Part shown: positions 22,364-33,652 of the stretch, one piece after another
How positions within the stretch are numbered: the stretch's first letter is position 1
How the letters are laid out: each line of letters begins with the position of its first letter
Position numbers and translations under genes: made by a program
Source: Chlorella sorokiniana
Taxonomy: Eukaryota > Chlorophyta > Trebouxiophyceae > Chlorellales > Chlorellaceae
Length of the DNA stretch: 64,000 bases
NCBI GenBank assembly: GCA_025917655.1
Contig: CP084611.1
Location: 4,340,001 to 4,404,000 of the forward strand
Direction: 5' to 3'
Notes under the pieces: generated by a model
The model's input: only the letters and a program-made list of their open reading frames with translations
What the model was told of the DNA's origin: nothing
The model's database searches: none

Positions 22364-25348
22364 CTAGCAGGGCCGCACTGATTGCTTAGTGCCATCCACG
22401 GCAGCAGCAAGGATGGATGAATCGAGGCGCGACAGTCGGCGGCCCATGGCAAACTGCGGGGCGCATGTGTGGGTGCAGAGTGAGGTCCAGGGCCCGTGCT
22501 TGGGATCGTGGACAGAAGCATACCTCAGGGCATCCATCTGCCTGCCCCCAATCCTCACAAAGCACACATCGAGATGGCAAGCAAACAATGGCCTTCCCCC
22601 GCCCACATCAGAGCCCCCCCCCCTCCCCCCCGCCCTCCCCACCTGCACCATCGTGTCCATCTGCCCCTTGTTGAACGTGAAGTGGTTGTCCAGGTACTCC
22701 AGCGCATCCTCAATGTCCTTCACCAGCTGCACCAGCAAGGCAGACAGGTCGTCCCGCAAGCCATCGCAGCGCACCGGGCCCGCAAACTGTGCGGGCGGCC
22801 CAAGCTGTCTGTCAAGCCGGCTGCGGTAGGGGCGCGCAGCAGGTCCCTCGCCGCCTATCCCCCCTCCCTGCCAGCTCACCATGTCTGCCATGCTAATGGA
22901 GAAGTCCTCGCGGATGGTCACCCGCATCAGCTTGACGTCATTTGCGTTGTCCGGCATGGTGTAGGCTGAAGGGGGAGGGTTGGTGAGGCAGGTAAGTGAG
23001 CGCGGTGTGGCAGGGTGCACAGATATCCACAGAAGCAAGGCAGGCAATCAGAGGGAGGCTTCATGACCGGAGTGTGCTGGCGAATGCTCGAGGCAGCAAG
23101 GGCCCCGAGACAGCGGTCTGCTTGGCAGAAAGGCGGCCGCAAGGCTCTGCGGCGGGCTGCAGCAGACGGAAGCCAGCTCAGGGTAGGCAAGGCCAGCCCC
23201 CTCCCCCGGCGCACCCGGAAGCACCCAGCCGCGCATGCGCAGGCGGTCGGCCAGGGCAAACTCGTCGTACAGGCGGTGGTGCTGCTTTCCATCCGAGCCC
23301 TCCACCTTCTTGAGTCGGAACGCCACCACGGGCACCCCCACATCCTTGCTCAGAATCTCGAAATGGCCTGTGAAGGGATGGGGGGGGTAAGTAGGTGGCT
23401 GGGTGGGTTGGTTGGTGGGTGGGTGGGGTGGGTGGGGGATTGAAGCAACATCAGGAAAAGCAGTGCATCCCACTTCACGAAGCAAGCTCATGACGCTCAC
23501 CCACCCACATGCCCACCCCCTTGCCCCGCACCCGTGCGCTCGATGGAGTTGGTGAGGCGCTTGCGGATGATGTCCAGGTTGGTCATGATCTTGCGGGGGT
23601 AAGGTGGATGCGGGCATGCATTAGGATGCGCAGAGGAGGTATGGCTGGCCAATTGGGGAAGTGCCACAGCTCGCACGCAGCGCCCGCAGCACACACCTTG
23701 CGGTAGCCGCTGTAGCCCAGGCGCAGGAACTGGTAGTACTGCGCCACGATGTTGGTGGCGGGCTTGGAGAAGTTGAGGGTGATGGAGCGCTCCAGGGTGC
23801 CCAGGTAGTTTTCGTAGAAAACCATCGACTCTGGGGCAGGGTGGCGGGGACGGAACCGGTGCGTGAAGGGCGATTGAGGGCAAAGGCACGCGGGTGGGGC
23901 CCAGCCCAGCGCATGAGCAGGGGCTGACAGCACCGGAGCGCAGGCAGCAGGCGCCCCCTCACCCGGCAGGTGGCTGGCGTCGCGCCACACGATCCAGCCC
24001 AGGCCCGGATAGACCAGCCCGTACTTGTGGCCTGGCGTGTATTGGAAGGTAGCCGTGGTGATCAGCGTGCGTGTGCGTGTTGGATGGTGGTGGTGGCAAG
24101 GTTGCGAAAGGCCTGCTGGACTGCTGAGAGCGCAGCAACAACTCGCCCGCCGCCGCTGCCAGGCGGGCCGGAGCAGCAGTGCCTCTCCCTCATCCCTCCC
24201 CATCCCACCCGAGGCGTTGATGGAGGAGACGTTGGGCAGGCGGAAGTCCCATTTGAGGTCGGGGTAGAGGAAGGGGGCCACAAAGGCGCCGCTGGCGCCG
24301 TCGATGTGGATTGTCAGGCCCCAGCCGTGCTTCTTGTTCAGCTCTGCCACCAGCAGGGGGTCATAGGTGCGGGTTGGCGCAGAGTGCAGCTATCCAAGGA
24401 CATAGAAGAGAAGTGGGGCCGCGCGTGATGCATTTGCAGCTTCCAGGGCGCCTTATATGAATGTGACACAGCAGCAAAGCGTGCACACCTGTGCACAGCG
24501 CGTCGATCGCCTCCACATCCTCGAACTCGCCATTGTAGGTGGAGCCAAAGACGGCAGCAATGCCTGCAGGAGGGCGCGCCCGTGCCGCAGCCGTTGGAGC
24601 AGAAGATTGGCCCTATCTCCTGCCCTGATTCTGTGTGCACAAGCTGGGCAGCAAGGCAGGGCATATCAGCAAGCAAGGAGCCCACCAATGGTGTTCTCGT
24701 CGATCAGGGTGCGCATGAGCTCGGGGGTGGACACGTACCGCCCCTCCTCGGCGGGCACGTACCGCTCCTCAACGTCAAAGTAGCGACAGAACTTCTGCCA
24801 GCACACGTGCACCTGCGCCCCCATGACCAGGTTGGGCCGGCTGGCATCCTTGCCCGCCTTCTCCCGCTCCTCCTGCCACCGCTTCTTCAGGCCCAGCGCT
24901 GCAAGCAGGCATGGCAACCCCTCACTCTCGAGCGACGCCCGCACGCAGGCAGCGCTGGGGCATATACGGAGCAGCACTGCCAAACTCAGCCAGGCGGCGT
25001 GGTTAGAGTGGCAGGCGCCAGCACCTGCGCGGATCAGCTGCCCACCCACCTCCCAGCATGATGGCCTCGGAGGAGCCGATGCAAGCGGTGCCCACGGGGT
25101 CTGCTGGGCCCTCATCCGGCACCGCCGGAGAGTGCCAGAGCTTGGCCAGCATCGCCACACACCTGCAAGGCGGCGCGGTGTGGCAGGCATTTGTCGGCAG
25201 GAGGTCTCAGGCAACATCCAACAAAGTGCATGTTGTGGGTGCCGCCGCCGTTGTGCCTGCCCTAGGCAGTCACGCAAGCTGCCCTGGCACCATGCCTGTT
25301 ATGGATCTCCGTGCTGCTTGGGTACTCGTCTGCACGGTAGGGGGTTGC

Positions 25349-25388
<40 letters not shown>

Positions 25389-26425
25389 AGGGGGGTCAAC
25401 TCAATTCTATTGGACTGCTGAACTGCCTGTCATGCCTTTCTGCTTGGCTCAAAGCTGACTCTCACTGTCAGCTTTGCTGCTGCTGCTTGGACTGACGAGC
25501 GTTCGGAGCGCCTTTCGCTATCAACTGCCCCTCCACACCAAACGCACCGGCACTCAGCACCCACCGACTCTCACCCAGCACACAACTGCATCTGCCAGCG
25601 ACACCGCCCAACCACCACCCACCCACCGGTGTCCACGTAATTCACGTTGAGGCTCTCCAGGATCAGCTTCTCCGCCTCAGGCTCCATCCACGTCCTGCAC
25701 ATGAAGCCGCCGGACAGAGAACTCTGGTGGGGCGGTGGCGCCCGATAAGCAAGCGAAAAGCAGTGCAACCAACATAAATACTCAGAGATAGCAGGGGCTG
25801 ATCCATGCTGCGCTTTGGCGGCCCCCGCACGTCACAAAGCTGGCAAGGTTCAGGGCTGGGGTGGTGTCCAGCTTGCGGATGTCCGTGATTATTTGGTACG
25901 CCACGTGGGGGGGCGCCATGCAGGGGCATGCTGCATAGATGGCGGAACAAGGGGCCTGAGGGACGCGTACAGCATGTAACAGTCATGCGAGGCTGCGTGT
26001 GGCGGCAGCGCCGACTACGCGTGCAGGCGTGGAGCTGCGCAGGTTGCCGGCGGGCGCCCGTCGCTGATCGCACGTTGTTTTGCTCATGGGGGTGGAGGTG
26101 TAGCGCGAAGCAAATGTGGAGTCCAGAAGGTCATTGACGTCCTTGTCTGGGTCGGCCAGGTCAGGGCTGCAAACGACAAGTGGAGCGCACCATATTGGAG
26201 CGCCGAGGCCTCTTTGAGAGCGACTGTCATGGAGCGGCGGCAGTGGTAGCAAGTTCATGCTCAACCCCAAACTCGCCGGCCATGAACGGCCGCTCACGTC
26301 AAAGTAGGCACCCTTTCAGCTTTGGTCAGCTGCCCCATCAGGCTGCCCGAGGACTCCTCGTGGCCATGGCCAAGGCCCTTCATCTCACGCTCCAGAGATT
26401 GTACGGCTTTTTTCAGGAAGGTCAT
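22364..26425 (-). CDS. GAD: Glutamate decarboxylase (PLP-dependent, plant/bacterial GadB-like)
   Basis: The enzyme converts glutamate to GABA and CO2 in the cytosol. The start at 26425 opens an unusual 42-residue leader ([17 protein letters not shown]...). Exons 26425-26298, 26166-26074, 25930-25831 and 25694-25627 then give [40 protein letters not shown] and [13 protein letters not shown]. Further exons carry [14 protein letters not shown] (25060-25165), [22 protein letters not shown] (24686-24900), [12 protein letters not shown] (about 24500-24560), [22 protein letters not shown] (24240-24310) and [16 protein letters not shown] (24035-23963). The last holds the PLP-binding lysine in the family motif S-x-N-x-S-G-H-K-Y-G. 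Downstream come [33 protein letters not shown] and [16 protein letters not shown]. The seven-C run 25907-25913 appears one base too long. The last exon and stop are less certain, and no clear plant calmodulin-binding tail (paired Trp/Lys) is seen. Confidence 0.93.
25351..25387 (+). repeat. (GT)n microsatellite
   Basis: About 18 GT units in an intron of the glutamate decarboxylase gene (CA repeat on the coding strand). Confidence 0.95.
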
Positions 26426-26709
26426 TAGGCGTTATACCGATGCGACCCTGCCCGTGATGTTAGCCGCCAGCGGAATGCTCAGATCGGGAGAGGATGGATC
26501 TGTCCGCCGGAAGGACGCCAACCAGCGATGGAGACAAGCACGGTAAAACCCTCAGAGGCAGTGTGAATGACTGGGGGTTGAGATGCCATCTTGCCCACAT
26601 TATGCTGCACACAGCGCTGTGCTGTCGCCGCTGCGCCCGCCCTTCCACCCCCCGCTTGCAGGCAGGTATCTTGGGGGTAGGAAGTGAGTGGAGTGGCAGC
26701 CAACCATCA

Positions 26710-28950
26710 CTACATTAACAAACCCTTAAGCGTAGATTCCAGCACCCGTTTCTTGCCCAGCCGGTACGCGACCGCCGTCGCAAGCTGCTGGTGCCGCCCG
26801 CCCTCAGGCAACAGTGCAGAGGGCGCAGCTCTGCTGTTCTGCAGCTCCCGCAGCACCTGCTCGTCTTCCTCCAGGCTGGTGGGAAAGCCTGCCAACAGCT
26901 GCTCGCAGCGACGCCGCAGGAAATCTGGCAGCGACATGGGCTGCCCTGTGGGGCTGCCCCGCCCCGCCATCAGCAGCGCCTGCGCAGCCTCCAAGAGCCG
27001 CGAGTCGATGCCCGCAGCGGTGGCCACCATTCTACGTACGGATGGAAGGGATCCCGGGAGGGACATGAGCAGATGAACGGAGGTATGGTTGCCGGGTTCT
27101 GCTGCCAGGTGACCTGCGCTGGCAGTCGGCCCAGCACCCAGCAGGGATCCGGCGACAGACCGGCTGGCAAAAACGATGGCAGTGCACATGGTGCGCCCCT
27201 CCATCGCCTGCCTACCTAAAGAACCGCTCCTGCGGCCCCAGGTGCTGCTCCAGCTGCTGCACAGCACCAACCACCCGCTCCCAGGCCGCCTCCTCAGCCT
27301 CCGTCTGCTCAGCCTCAACCCCGCACCTTTGCTTGAAGCTGACGAGCTCAAACAAGTCGTAGAAGAGCACGGCTGCAGGGGCACACGCGCGCAGGAGCAG
27401 AGCAAGAAGGTTGGACAGAGGGTGAAGCGCTGCAACACCAGAGCCGTGTTTCCACCGCCCCCAGCGCCTCACCCGCGTCGTGAGGGTTTGAATGGGGCAC
27501 GAAGCCGAAGAAGAGCAGGAAGACGTCTGCATGGCAGGCGACCAGGGCTGTGCATCAGCTGGCCAGCACATCAGCTGCTCCCATGGCCCTGCACAGCCTT
27601 GCAGCCTGGATCCAGCACGCCCAGCCACCCACCAGCCACCGCCCCAGCGGGCCCCTACCGCCGTCACCCACCAGAGGGCCATGAGCCGTAACTGATGGTC
27701 ACCTCCTCCCCGCTGCCACACCGCGTTCCCCAGCCACCAGCTCAAAGCGGGAGGGCTCAGCACGCTGCGCCGCCGCCGTGTCCGGCGGGCACACTTCGTC
27801 GAGCGCGCCGCGGCGCCCTGGCAGCTGCCGGGGCTGTGCACACATCTGAAGCAGCAGTGGGGAGGGGGTGGGGGCGCAAGAGGGCCTTGGTGTGAGCGAG
27901 GGGAGCAGCATTCCTAGTAATCCTGTGCCCTACATCCCTTCAAGGCAGTAGCCGATCCTGCTGCCCGCGCACCCGCTCACCTGATGTCCGCATTGGGCGC
28001 CAACGTGTGGTTGCAAAGATCGATGCCCGGTACCCACACGTGGCTGCCTTGCATCACAAAGCTGCGGCTGTGCACCATGGACAGGGCCCAGGCGACGCGC
28101 TCGCGCGGATACCGGCCCGCCAGCTCCTGCGCAGCACGGCAGGCAGACCGAGCGGGATGCCTGCTTCAAAGTAAAATTGCGGGAGCAGAAGCTACGAAGA
28201 CGGCCCCCTGCCCCACGAACGGCTAACCCGCAAGCGCCCTTGCCTCTGGCCTTGCATTTCCCCCAGCACCCCGTCGCATGCAGGGGCTGCACGCCGGCTT
28301 GCCTGGCAGGCGGCTTCGTACATGCTGCGCAGCTGCTGGGCCTCCGCCACCGTGTCTTCATCCTGCAGCTGTGCCAGCTCAGCATCGCTCCAGTACAGCC
28401 AGCACAGGTCCACGTGGCGGGGGAGCGCGGCCAGCCACGGCCGCGAGCTCCTCGCCCCCGTCGCCGCGTCGCCGGCTGCCGTGTCCGCTGCTTCCCGCCC
28501 CAGCAGCGCGGGCGGCCATGTGGGTGCTCCAGCGGGACTCGTCCACGCCCTCGCTGGTGATGGCGGCGGTGAGCGGCACCGACAGGATCACCTCCTCCGG
28601 CTCGATGTCGGCGGTTGCCACCAGGCACCAGCCCACCTCGTCGCTCACGTAGCGGCGTTCTACCTTGGGGCAGGCCGGAGTCGCGCCACAGCGCTCCACC
28701 AGCCAGTCTAAGAGGACAGTGGGCTGCGGCTCGGTGGCGGCGCCGCCGGCTGAGCAGCTGCCGCCGCCGTCGACATCGCTTGCTGTCGGAACGCATCATT
28801 ACGCCTGCTAGGCTTGGCATCTCGAGATTCAAGATACTGGCGTTGGCTGGAAGGCTCTGTCCAACGCTGCAGAAGAGAAAACCTCTGAGCGAGCCTTGTT
28901 TGCCCGGTTTGCTGCTGCCAGGCAGCAGTGTTGCTTGGGGCGATATGCAT
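26710..28950 (-). CDS. SET-domain protein-lysine methyltransferase, Rubisco LSMT/SETD3-like
   Basis: The protein resembles the plant Rubisco/aldolase lysine methyltransferase group, which uses S-adenosylmethionine to methylate lysines of non-histone proteins. The probable N-terminus (from 28950, MHIAPSNTAAWQQQTG) is Ser/Arg/Gln-rich and could be a plastid transit peptide. The SET exon (28699-28379) reads LDWLVERCGATP, RYVSDEVGWCLVATADIEPEEV and ILSVPLTAAIT. Later exons give WALSMVHSRSFVM, WVPGIDLCNHTLAPNA (the N-H-x4-N pocket motif of SET domains), EEVTISYGSWP and DVFLLFFGFVPHSNPHDA. The substrate-binding domain follows, with FYDLFELVSFKQR, then RMVATAAGIDSRLLEAAQALLM and a C-terminus RVLESTLKGLLM, stop 26710. 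The four-C run 27708-27711 appears one base short. The first intron and exact start are uncertain. Confidence 0.85.
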
Positions 28951-29101
28951 CTATCAGCTTTCAATAAGAACAAAGAGAGAGCAATGCGCCCAGTTTCCAT
29001 CCTGCAATCGCCACGTTGGCTCCTCATTCAGCTCTCCATTCATTGTTCGATCGCGCGGGGGTGCTGGCAGGTTGTGACTGCGATCCAATTGTGTGGGCAC
29101 C
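28951..29101. promoter_or_regulatory. Compact divergent promoter region
   Basis: Only about 150 bases separate the probable starts of the SET-domain gene (-) and the plastid membrane protein gene (+), so both promoters must share this interval. The sequence is AT-richer than the flanks (CTTTCAATAAGAACAAAG near 28958). Confidence 0.5.
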
Positions 29102-30697
29102 ATGGGGGCTCTGTGTATTAGTGCGCAGGCCCGCACCGCCCCTCGCACCACACGCAAGCGGCACCAGCGCTCTGTTTGCGTCACAGCAGCGACACCTTCA
29201 CGACCGCAGCCGATTGAAACCTCCAGCAACCACCTGTCTGGTGCTGGCTTGGGCCACGCCTCGCTGCCGCTGGCGCCGCTGCGTGCCAGCCGACGGCGTC
29301 CCGCGCTTCGTGTGGCAGCAGGCCCTGCAGGCAATGGCGGGCCAGGCAGCTGGGGCGACCGCAGCAACGCAAGGATGATCAGCAGATCATCCTGGGTGTC
29401 GGTGAGTGCTCCCGAGTGAGGAGGTGCCGTGTGAGGTGTACCCCCGCCCTCCCCTTCCCGGCTGTGCCCAACACCATCCCGCCTTGCTGCAGGCCTGGCA
29501 CTCACTCTGCTGGTGGTACTAGCCCTGAAGCTGGGCGGCGCTGCTTTTGAAGACGCGGATGCCTGGGATCTAGGGGGCGACGTTGCTGCCTTCGGCGTCG
29601 GTGACGCCGCTGGCGGGCTGCTCTGGGCCATCTCACTATGGTTCTGCAGCCCGATTCAGGTGCGGCGGATCGATGCGCCTGCCCAACTGTGCCAGCAAGT
29701 TCGCAGCAGCCGTTCCCACTGCAAAGATACCTGGCTCCCTGCCGAGGGCGCCTTCTACTTCTCGCCGTGATTCGGGGCCCTCTGGTTCCTGCACCCCTGC
29801 GCAGCTTATCAAGCTGTTTGTGGGGTTTGTGGAGACAGAGCGCCCCAGCGACTGGGTGCTGCAGCGGGCAGGGCGCGCCGCGGGGCTGGACGTCGACGCA
29901 ATCGACTACCGCGTGCCGGCGGCGCTGCAGGCGGCGGCCGTCGCTCTGTTTGCCGCCTGCGGCTGCGCCGTTGCCGCGGCCTTCCAGGCCCTGCTGGGCG
30001 ACGCCACCTGGTCCGTCAGCACCGGCCTGGGCAGTTGCATGGCGGTGAGCGCCTACTTGGGCTGCTTCTGCGCTGGATGCCGATGCGCGACGCCGCTTTC
30101 GTTTGGCGGGCGTGCAGCTGCGCTGGCACCACTGCAGCAGCCTTGACGCTCAAACACAGCGCCTGCGAACCCCTGCTCCCTGGCACCAGGCCGCCGTGTA
30201 CGAGGTGGGGCGCCCGAAGCGGCTGAGTGTGGAGGAGGCGCTGGAGAAGGAGGCCATCTGGCAGGACTTCAAGCGCTTTGCCGATGCGCGGCTGGCGCGG
30301 CGCGGGCGCTGCCACGAGACCGAGGTGCTGCGCGCGCTGCAGCGCGAGCTGCCCAAGTACCGGCAGCCGGACTCGGGGCTGGACGGCGGAACGCTGCGGT
30401 GCGTGGCCCGCCTGCTGCGCACCCTGCCTCGTGCCGCCTCCCATCCATCTGTCTCAAACAGGGCAGGCACGGCAAGCATGCGCAGCACCATGCGCCCGGC
30501 AGCCCGCCAACCGTCGACACGCCCTGCCCCTGCCGCCCTGCTGCAGTGACCTGGTGAGGAACTGGGCCCCCGAGGCCGACCGCTCATCCCAGGGCTACTA
30601 CAAGGGCGTCTCGCTGCAGCCAGCGGGCGGCAGCAGCCTGCCTCCACCCAGCACGCCCGGCAGCGCCAGCAGCACCGACAGCGCCGATCAGCACTGA
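29102..30697 (+). CDS. Plastid-targeted membrane protein of unknown function
   Basis: The start at 29102 (MGALCISAQARTAPRTTRKR) begins an Arg/Ser/Ala-rich, acid-poor leader of about 70 residues, as expected for a chloroplast transit peptide. After a one-base frame change near 29370 the mature part continues as KDDQQIILGVG, then a helix (LALTLLVVLALKLGG), and after a linker GGLLWAISLWFCSPIQLIK with VETERPSDWVLQRAG. A further hydrophobic pair follows (LQAAAVALFAACGCAVAAAF), then AAVYEVGRPKRLSVEEAL, WQDFKRFADARLARRGRCHE and VRNWAPEADRSSQGYYKG, ending at 30697. Motifs such as TERPSDW and YEVGRPKRLS look too ordered for a lineage-specific protein. I believe plants have homologues but cannot name one with certainty. 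Thylakoid or envelope location is inferred. Confidence 0.7.
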
Positions 30698-31052
30698 GCG
30701 CGGGACGGAGCGGCGTATGTGGCGGTGCTGTTGTGGCTTACAGCGGCTGCTGTGCGATTGGTCGTTTGGTTGTTGATCAGTAAGCGGTATGAAGAAGGTT
30801 GGCAGGAGGACGTGTTGCGAGTTAGGTTTGGCGAGAAGGTGTGTGTGGTCAAAAGAAGGGCGGCGGCAGTGCTGGGTTTGCGGAGGCGCCTGGCTGACGA
30901 GGGGCAGGGCATGGGGGCAAAGAGAGGGACAGCGGGAGCGGAGCAGCACGGAATGGCGTGCAGCACACAAAACGTTCTATGATCAAGCAGCAGGAAAACA
31001 GCAGCAAAAGGTGGGGCCGCTGGCTGCGCGGCGGGTCCAAGCATGGACACTC
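30698..31052. other. Convergent intergenic stretch
   Basis: The stretch lies between the 3' ends of the plastid membrane protein (+) and the ADP,ATP carrier (-). No gene is seen. Confidence 0.5.
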
Positions 31053-33324
31053 CTAACGGAGGCTGTGATGCCTTGCTACAAGAGGTGCGGGGGCCGTCAG
31101 TCGAGGTGGTGGCTGGCTAGCTGCGCTACGACCCACGCAGCTCTCCAAAGGGCAAGCTTGGGGCAGCCATGTCAGTGCAACTAGCTGGTGCAGTGCGTGC
31201 AAAAAGGTCGGTCCGGCTGGCTTGCTGGCGCTCACTTGCGCTGCGGCTGCCGCGGCTGCTTGCCGCCCGGGGTGGCGGGGGCGGCTGGCGCGGCGCGCCC
31301 CGCGGCGGCGCCCCAGCTGCGGCTCCTCGCGGCGCGGCGGCGGCACGCCCACGGCGACACACTCTTCGTCGTACGCGGCTTCCGCTGCAGTCAGCGCCTT
31401 CTTGGCGGCGTCAAACACCGACAGCTTCACGCCCTTGTTGGGCAGGTTCTTGAGCGCGTTGGGCAGGAAGCCGCGGTAGAGGCCGCCCACGCCGTCCTCC
31501 CGCAGGATGCCCCCGCCGCCACGTGCCACGCCACCGACCGCCCCGCCTGCAGCTGGATGCGGCGCCGCACCGTGTCCAGCGGGTAGCAGGTCAGCGTGGC
31601 GATGAGCGCGGCGGCGAAGCCCCGCGCAAACGAGGGCAGCGTCTGCGGCAGCAGGTCGTAGGAGGAGAGCTCCAGCGCCATGTAGGGGCCAATGCCTGAC
31701 CAGGGAAAGGGGAGCAGGCGGGAGGGGAGGGGTTGGGCCAAGGCTCAGAGCAGCGCCGCTCCAGCCAAGCGGGGCTGCCTGCAGGCGTGGCGCAGAGTCG
31801 AGGCAGGAAGGGGATGGCAGCCTGCGCGGCGGCTGGCGCCCGGCCACGCGAGGAGAGGTGTCAAAAATGTCCGCCGCCTGGAGTTCCCCTCGCAGAGAAG
31901 CACTCCCCGCCTCCACACCCCCCACACACCCGCTCACGCACCACTGGCAACCCCCAAGGAGAAAACGAGATCCCCGACCACACCCGCATAGCGCCCTCGC
32001 AGGCCCCCAAGCCCCCGTGCGCACCGAGCATGGAGGCGCCGAGGCCGCGGTAGAAGGCGGCGCCGCTGCCCTCCCGCATCAGCACCGCCACCGCGCCCGA
32101 CACGCCGCGCAGCTTGGGGTCCACAGCCAGGCGCAGGCGCAGCGTGTCCAGCGGGTATGTGAGCTGGAAGGGGGTGGGCGGTGGGGGAGAGGGATGGCAT
32201 GTTGGGAGGTGCGGGGGTGGGCTGGCAAGCGGGAGCCAGCCCTCGCCGGCCAGGCAGCCTGGCGCGTGGCGGCCGGGAGCGCTGCAGCTGCAGCTGTGCT
32301 GAATCACTGCTGCCCTCAACAGTGGTTGATGATCGCCCGGCTGGCCTGCAGCGTGGTCGGTCCCCCAACGCCTCACCAGGGTGGCCGTCATGCCGGCGCA
32401 CGCGCCCGCCGCCAGCCGCCGCTGCACCGTCAGCCTGCCCTCCTCGTCCTGGAACAGCTTCTTGAACACCTCGTACGAGTAGAGCTGCGCAGCGCTGTAG
32501 GGCACCACGCGCAGCACCTGCACAGGGTGGGAGGTTGGCGCAAAGGGTGGGCGGGGCCCAAGGGGGCAGCGGCGGTGGTGGCAGCCCTGCTGGAGTGCCC
32601 TGGCATTGTGGGCCGAGTGCAGCCACGGGAGAACCGCCCAAAATCACTAGGACTGGTCTGGTGAAGGCCCTGAAGCACTTGGTTGGCCTGAGAATTGTGC
32701 AACCCCAACCATGCATATGTGCAGACGTCCACACTTCGGCGCCCCAGCAGCAACGGCGCACACACCTGCGGCAGGTTGCCCTTCCAGTAACCCATCAAGC
32801 CCTCCTCCTTGCCGATGGCCAGAAAAGCCTGCACAAGGTTGCCTTTCGTTGCCGCTTCTGCAATCGCGCCCTTTTGCAGGCCGCCCTTGACTTGCAGCAA
32901 AATCTGCAGTGCCAAACAGGCGTTGGGACGGGTGTAAGCCGCGGCACATCCAGCAGAGCGGGCGCTCATGTTGAGGCAGCGAACTCAGACAGTCCAGGTA
33001 ACAACCTTAAAGTGTGACTCATGCCCCACTGATTGCTGCAAAGCGCACCTTCACACGGTCGAGCGGTGCAGTAAGACTCTTGGCAATGGCGCCCGACAGC
33101 GCTCCCGCCCCAAACAGCACCGCCGCCCGCGGCACCAGGGCCAGCAGCGCTTGCGGCTTGTGAGCCGCAAGGTAGGAGGGAGTGAGACGGCTCACGGTGG
33201 CCACTTCCCCCAACTCAAACACGGGTTGCACACCTAACTCCGGCTGCTGCTGTCGGCTGCTGCTGGATTCCGGCAGTGCCATGCAAGCCGATGCAACAAG
33301 AGTTTGGCGCTGCGAGGCCTTCAT
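31053..33324 (-). CDS. TAAC: Plastid ADP,ATP carrier of the mitochondrial carrier family (TAAC-like)
   Basis: The protein is a six-helix exchanger closest to the plant thylakoid/envelope ADP,ATP carriers, expected to supply ATP inside the plastid. Exons are 33324-33049, 32903-32766, 32517-32377, 32163-32025 and 31695 to the end. The N-terminus (MKASQRQTLVASAC) is transit-like. Three carrier repeats are visible. Repeat 1 has AGALSGAIAKSLTAPLDRVK and GYWKGNLPQ. Repeat 2 has VPYSAAQLYSYEVFKKLF, TYPLDTLRLRLAVDPK and FYRGLGASMLG. Repeat 3 has ATLTCYPLDTVRRRIQLQ and LYRGFLPNALKNLPNKG. The P-x-[DE]-x-x-[KR] signature appears in each. The four-C run 31541-31544 appears one base short. The C-terminus is ambiguous: the frame runs to 31053, but another frame, giving GGKQPRQPQRK and a stop at 31232-31234, has more natural composition. 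Confidence 0.9.
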
Positions 33325-33652
33325 TTTTCAATGTGGGACAGCCCGCCGCCAGAGGGGAGTGGCTCCAATGGGGCCAACAGTGCGCTGAGCAGACGAATGA
33401 CGGTCGATGCCTTGCAATGCAGGCAAATGTCACGTTGATGACTGAGTGGACGAGACGCAGGGGGCAAGCAGGACAGCAAGAAGTACATGCCAAAGTTCCT
33501 GTCCTTCCATCGCTACACCATGATACGCAAACAATCTATACTGTCTGTTCTCATTTACACGCGCAGTACCACTGTCAAACGGTTCGCTGCTGTCCAAACC
33601 AGCACCGCTAATTTGAAGCTTGTCGGGGTGGCGTGAGGCAGGAGGCGCAGCC
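33325..33652. promoter_or_regulatory. Divergent promoter region, TAAC-like / EB1
   Basis: About 330 bases separate the start codons of the carrier (-) and EB1 (+). It is markedly less GC-rich than the exons, in keeping with two divergent promoters. No defined element was recognised. Confidence 0.5.
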
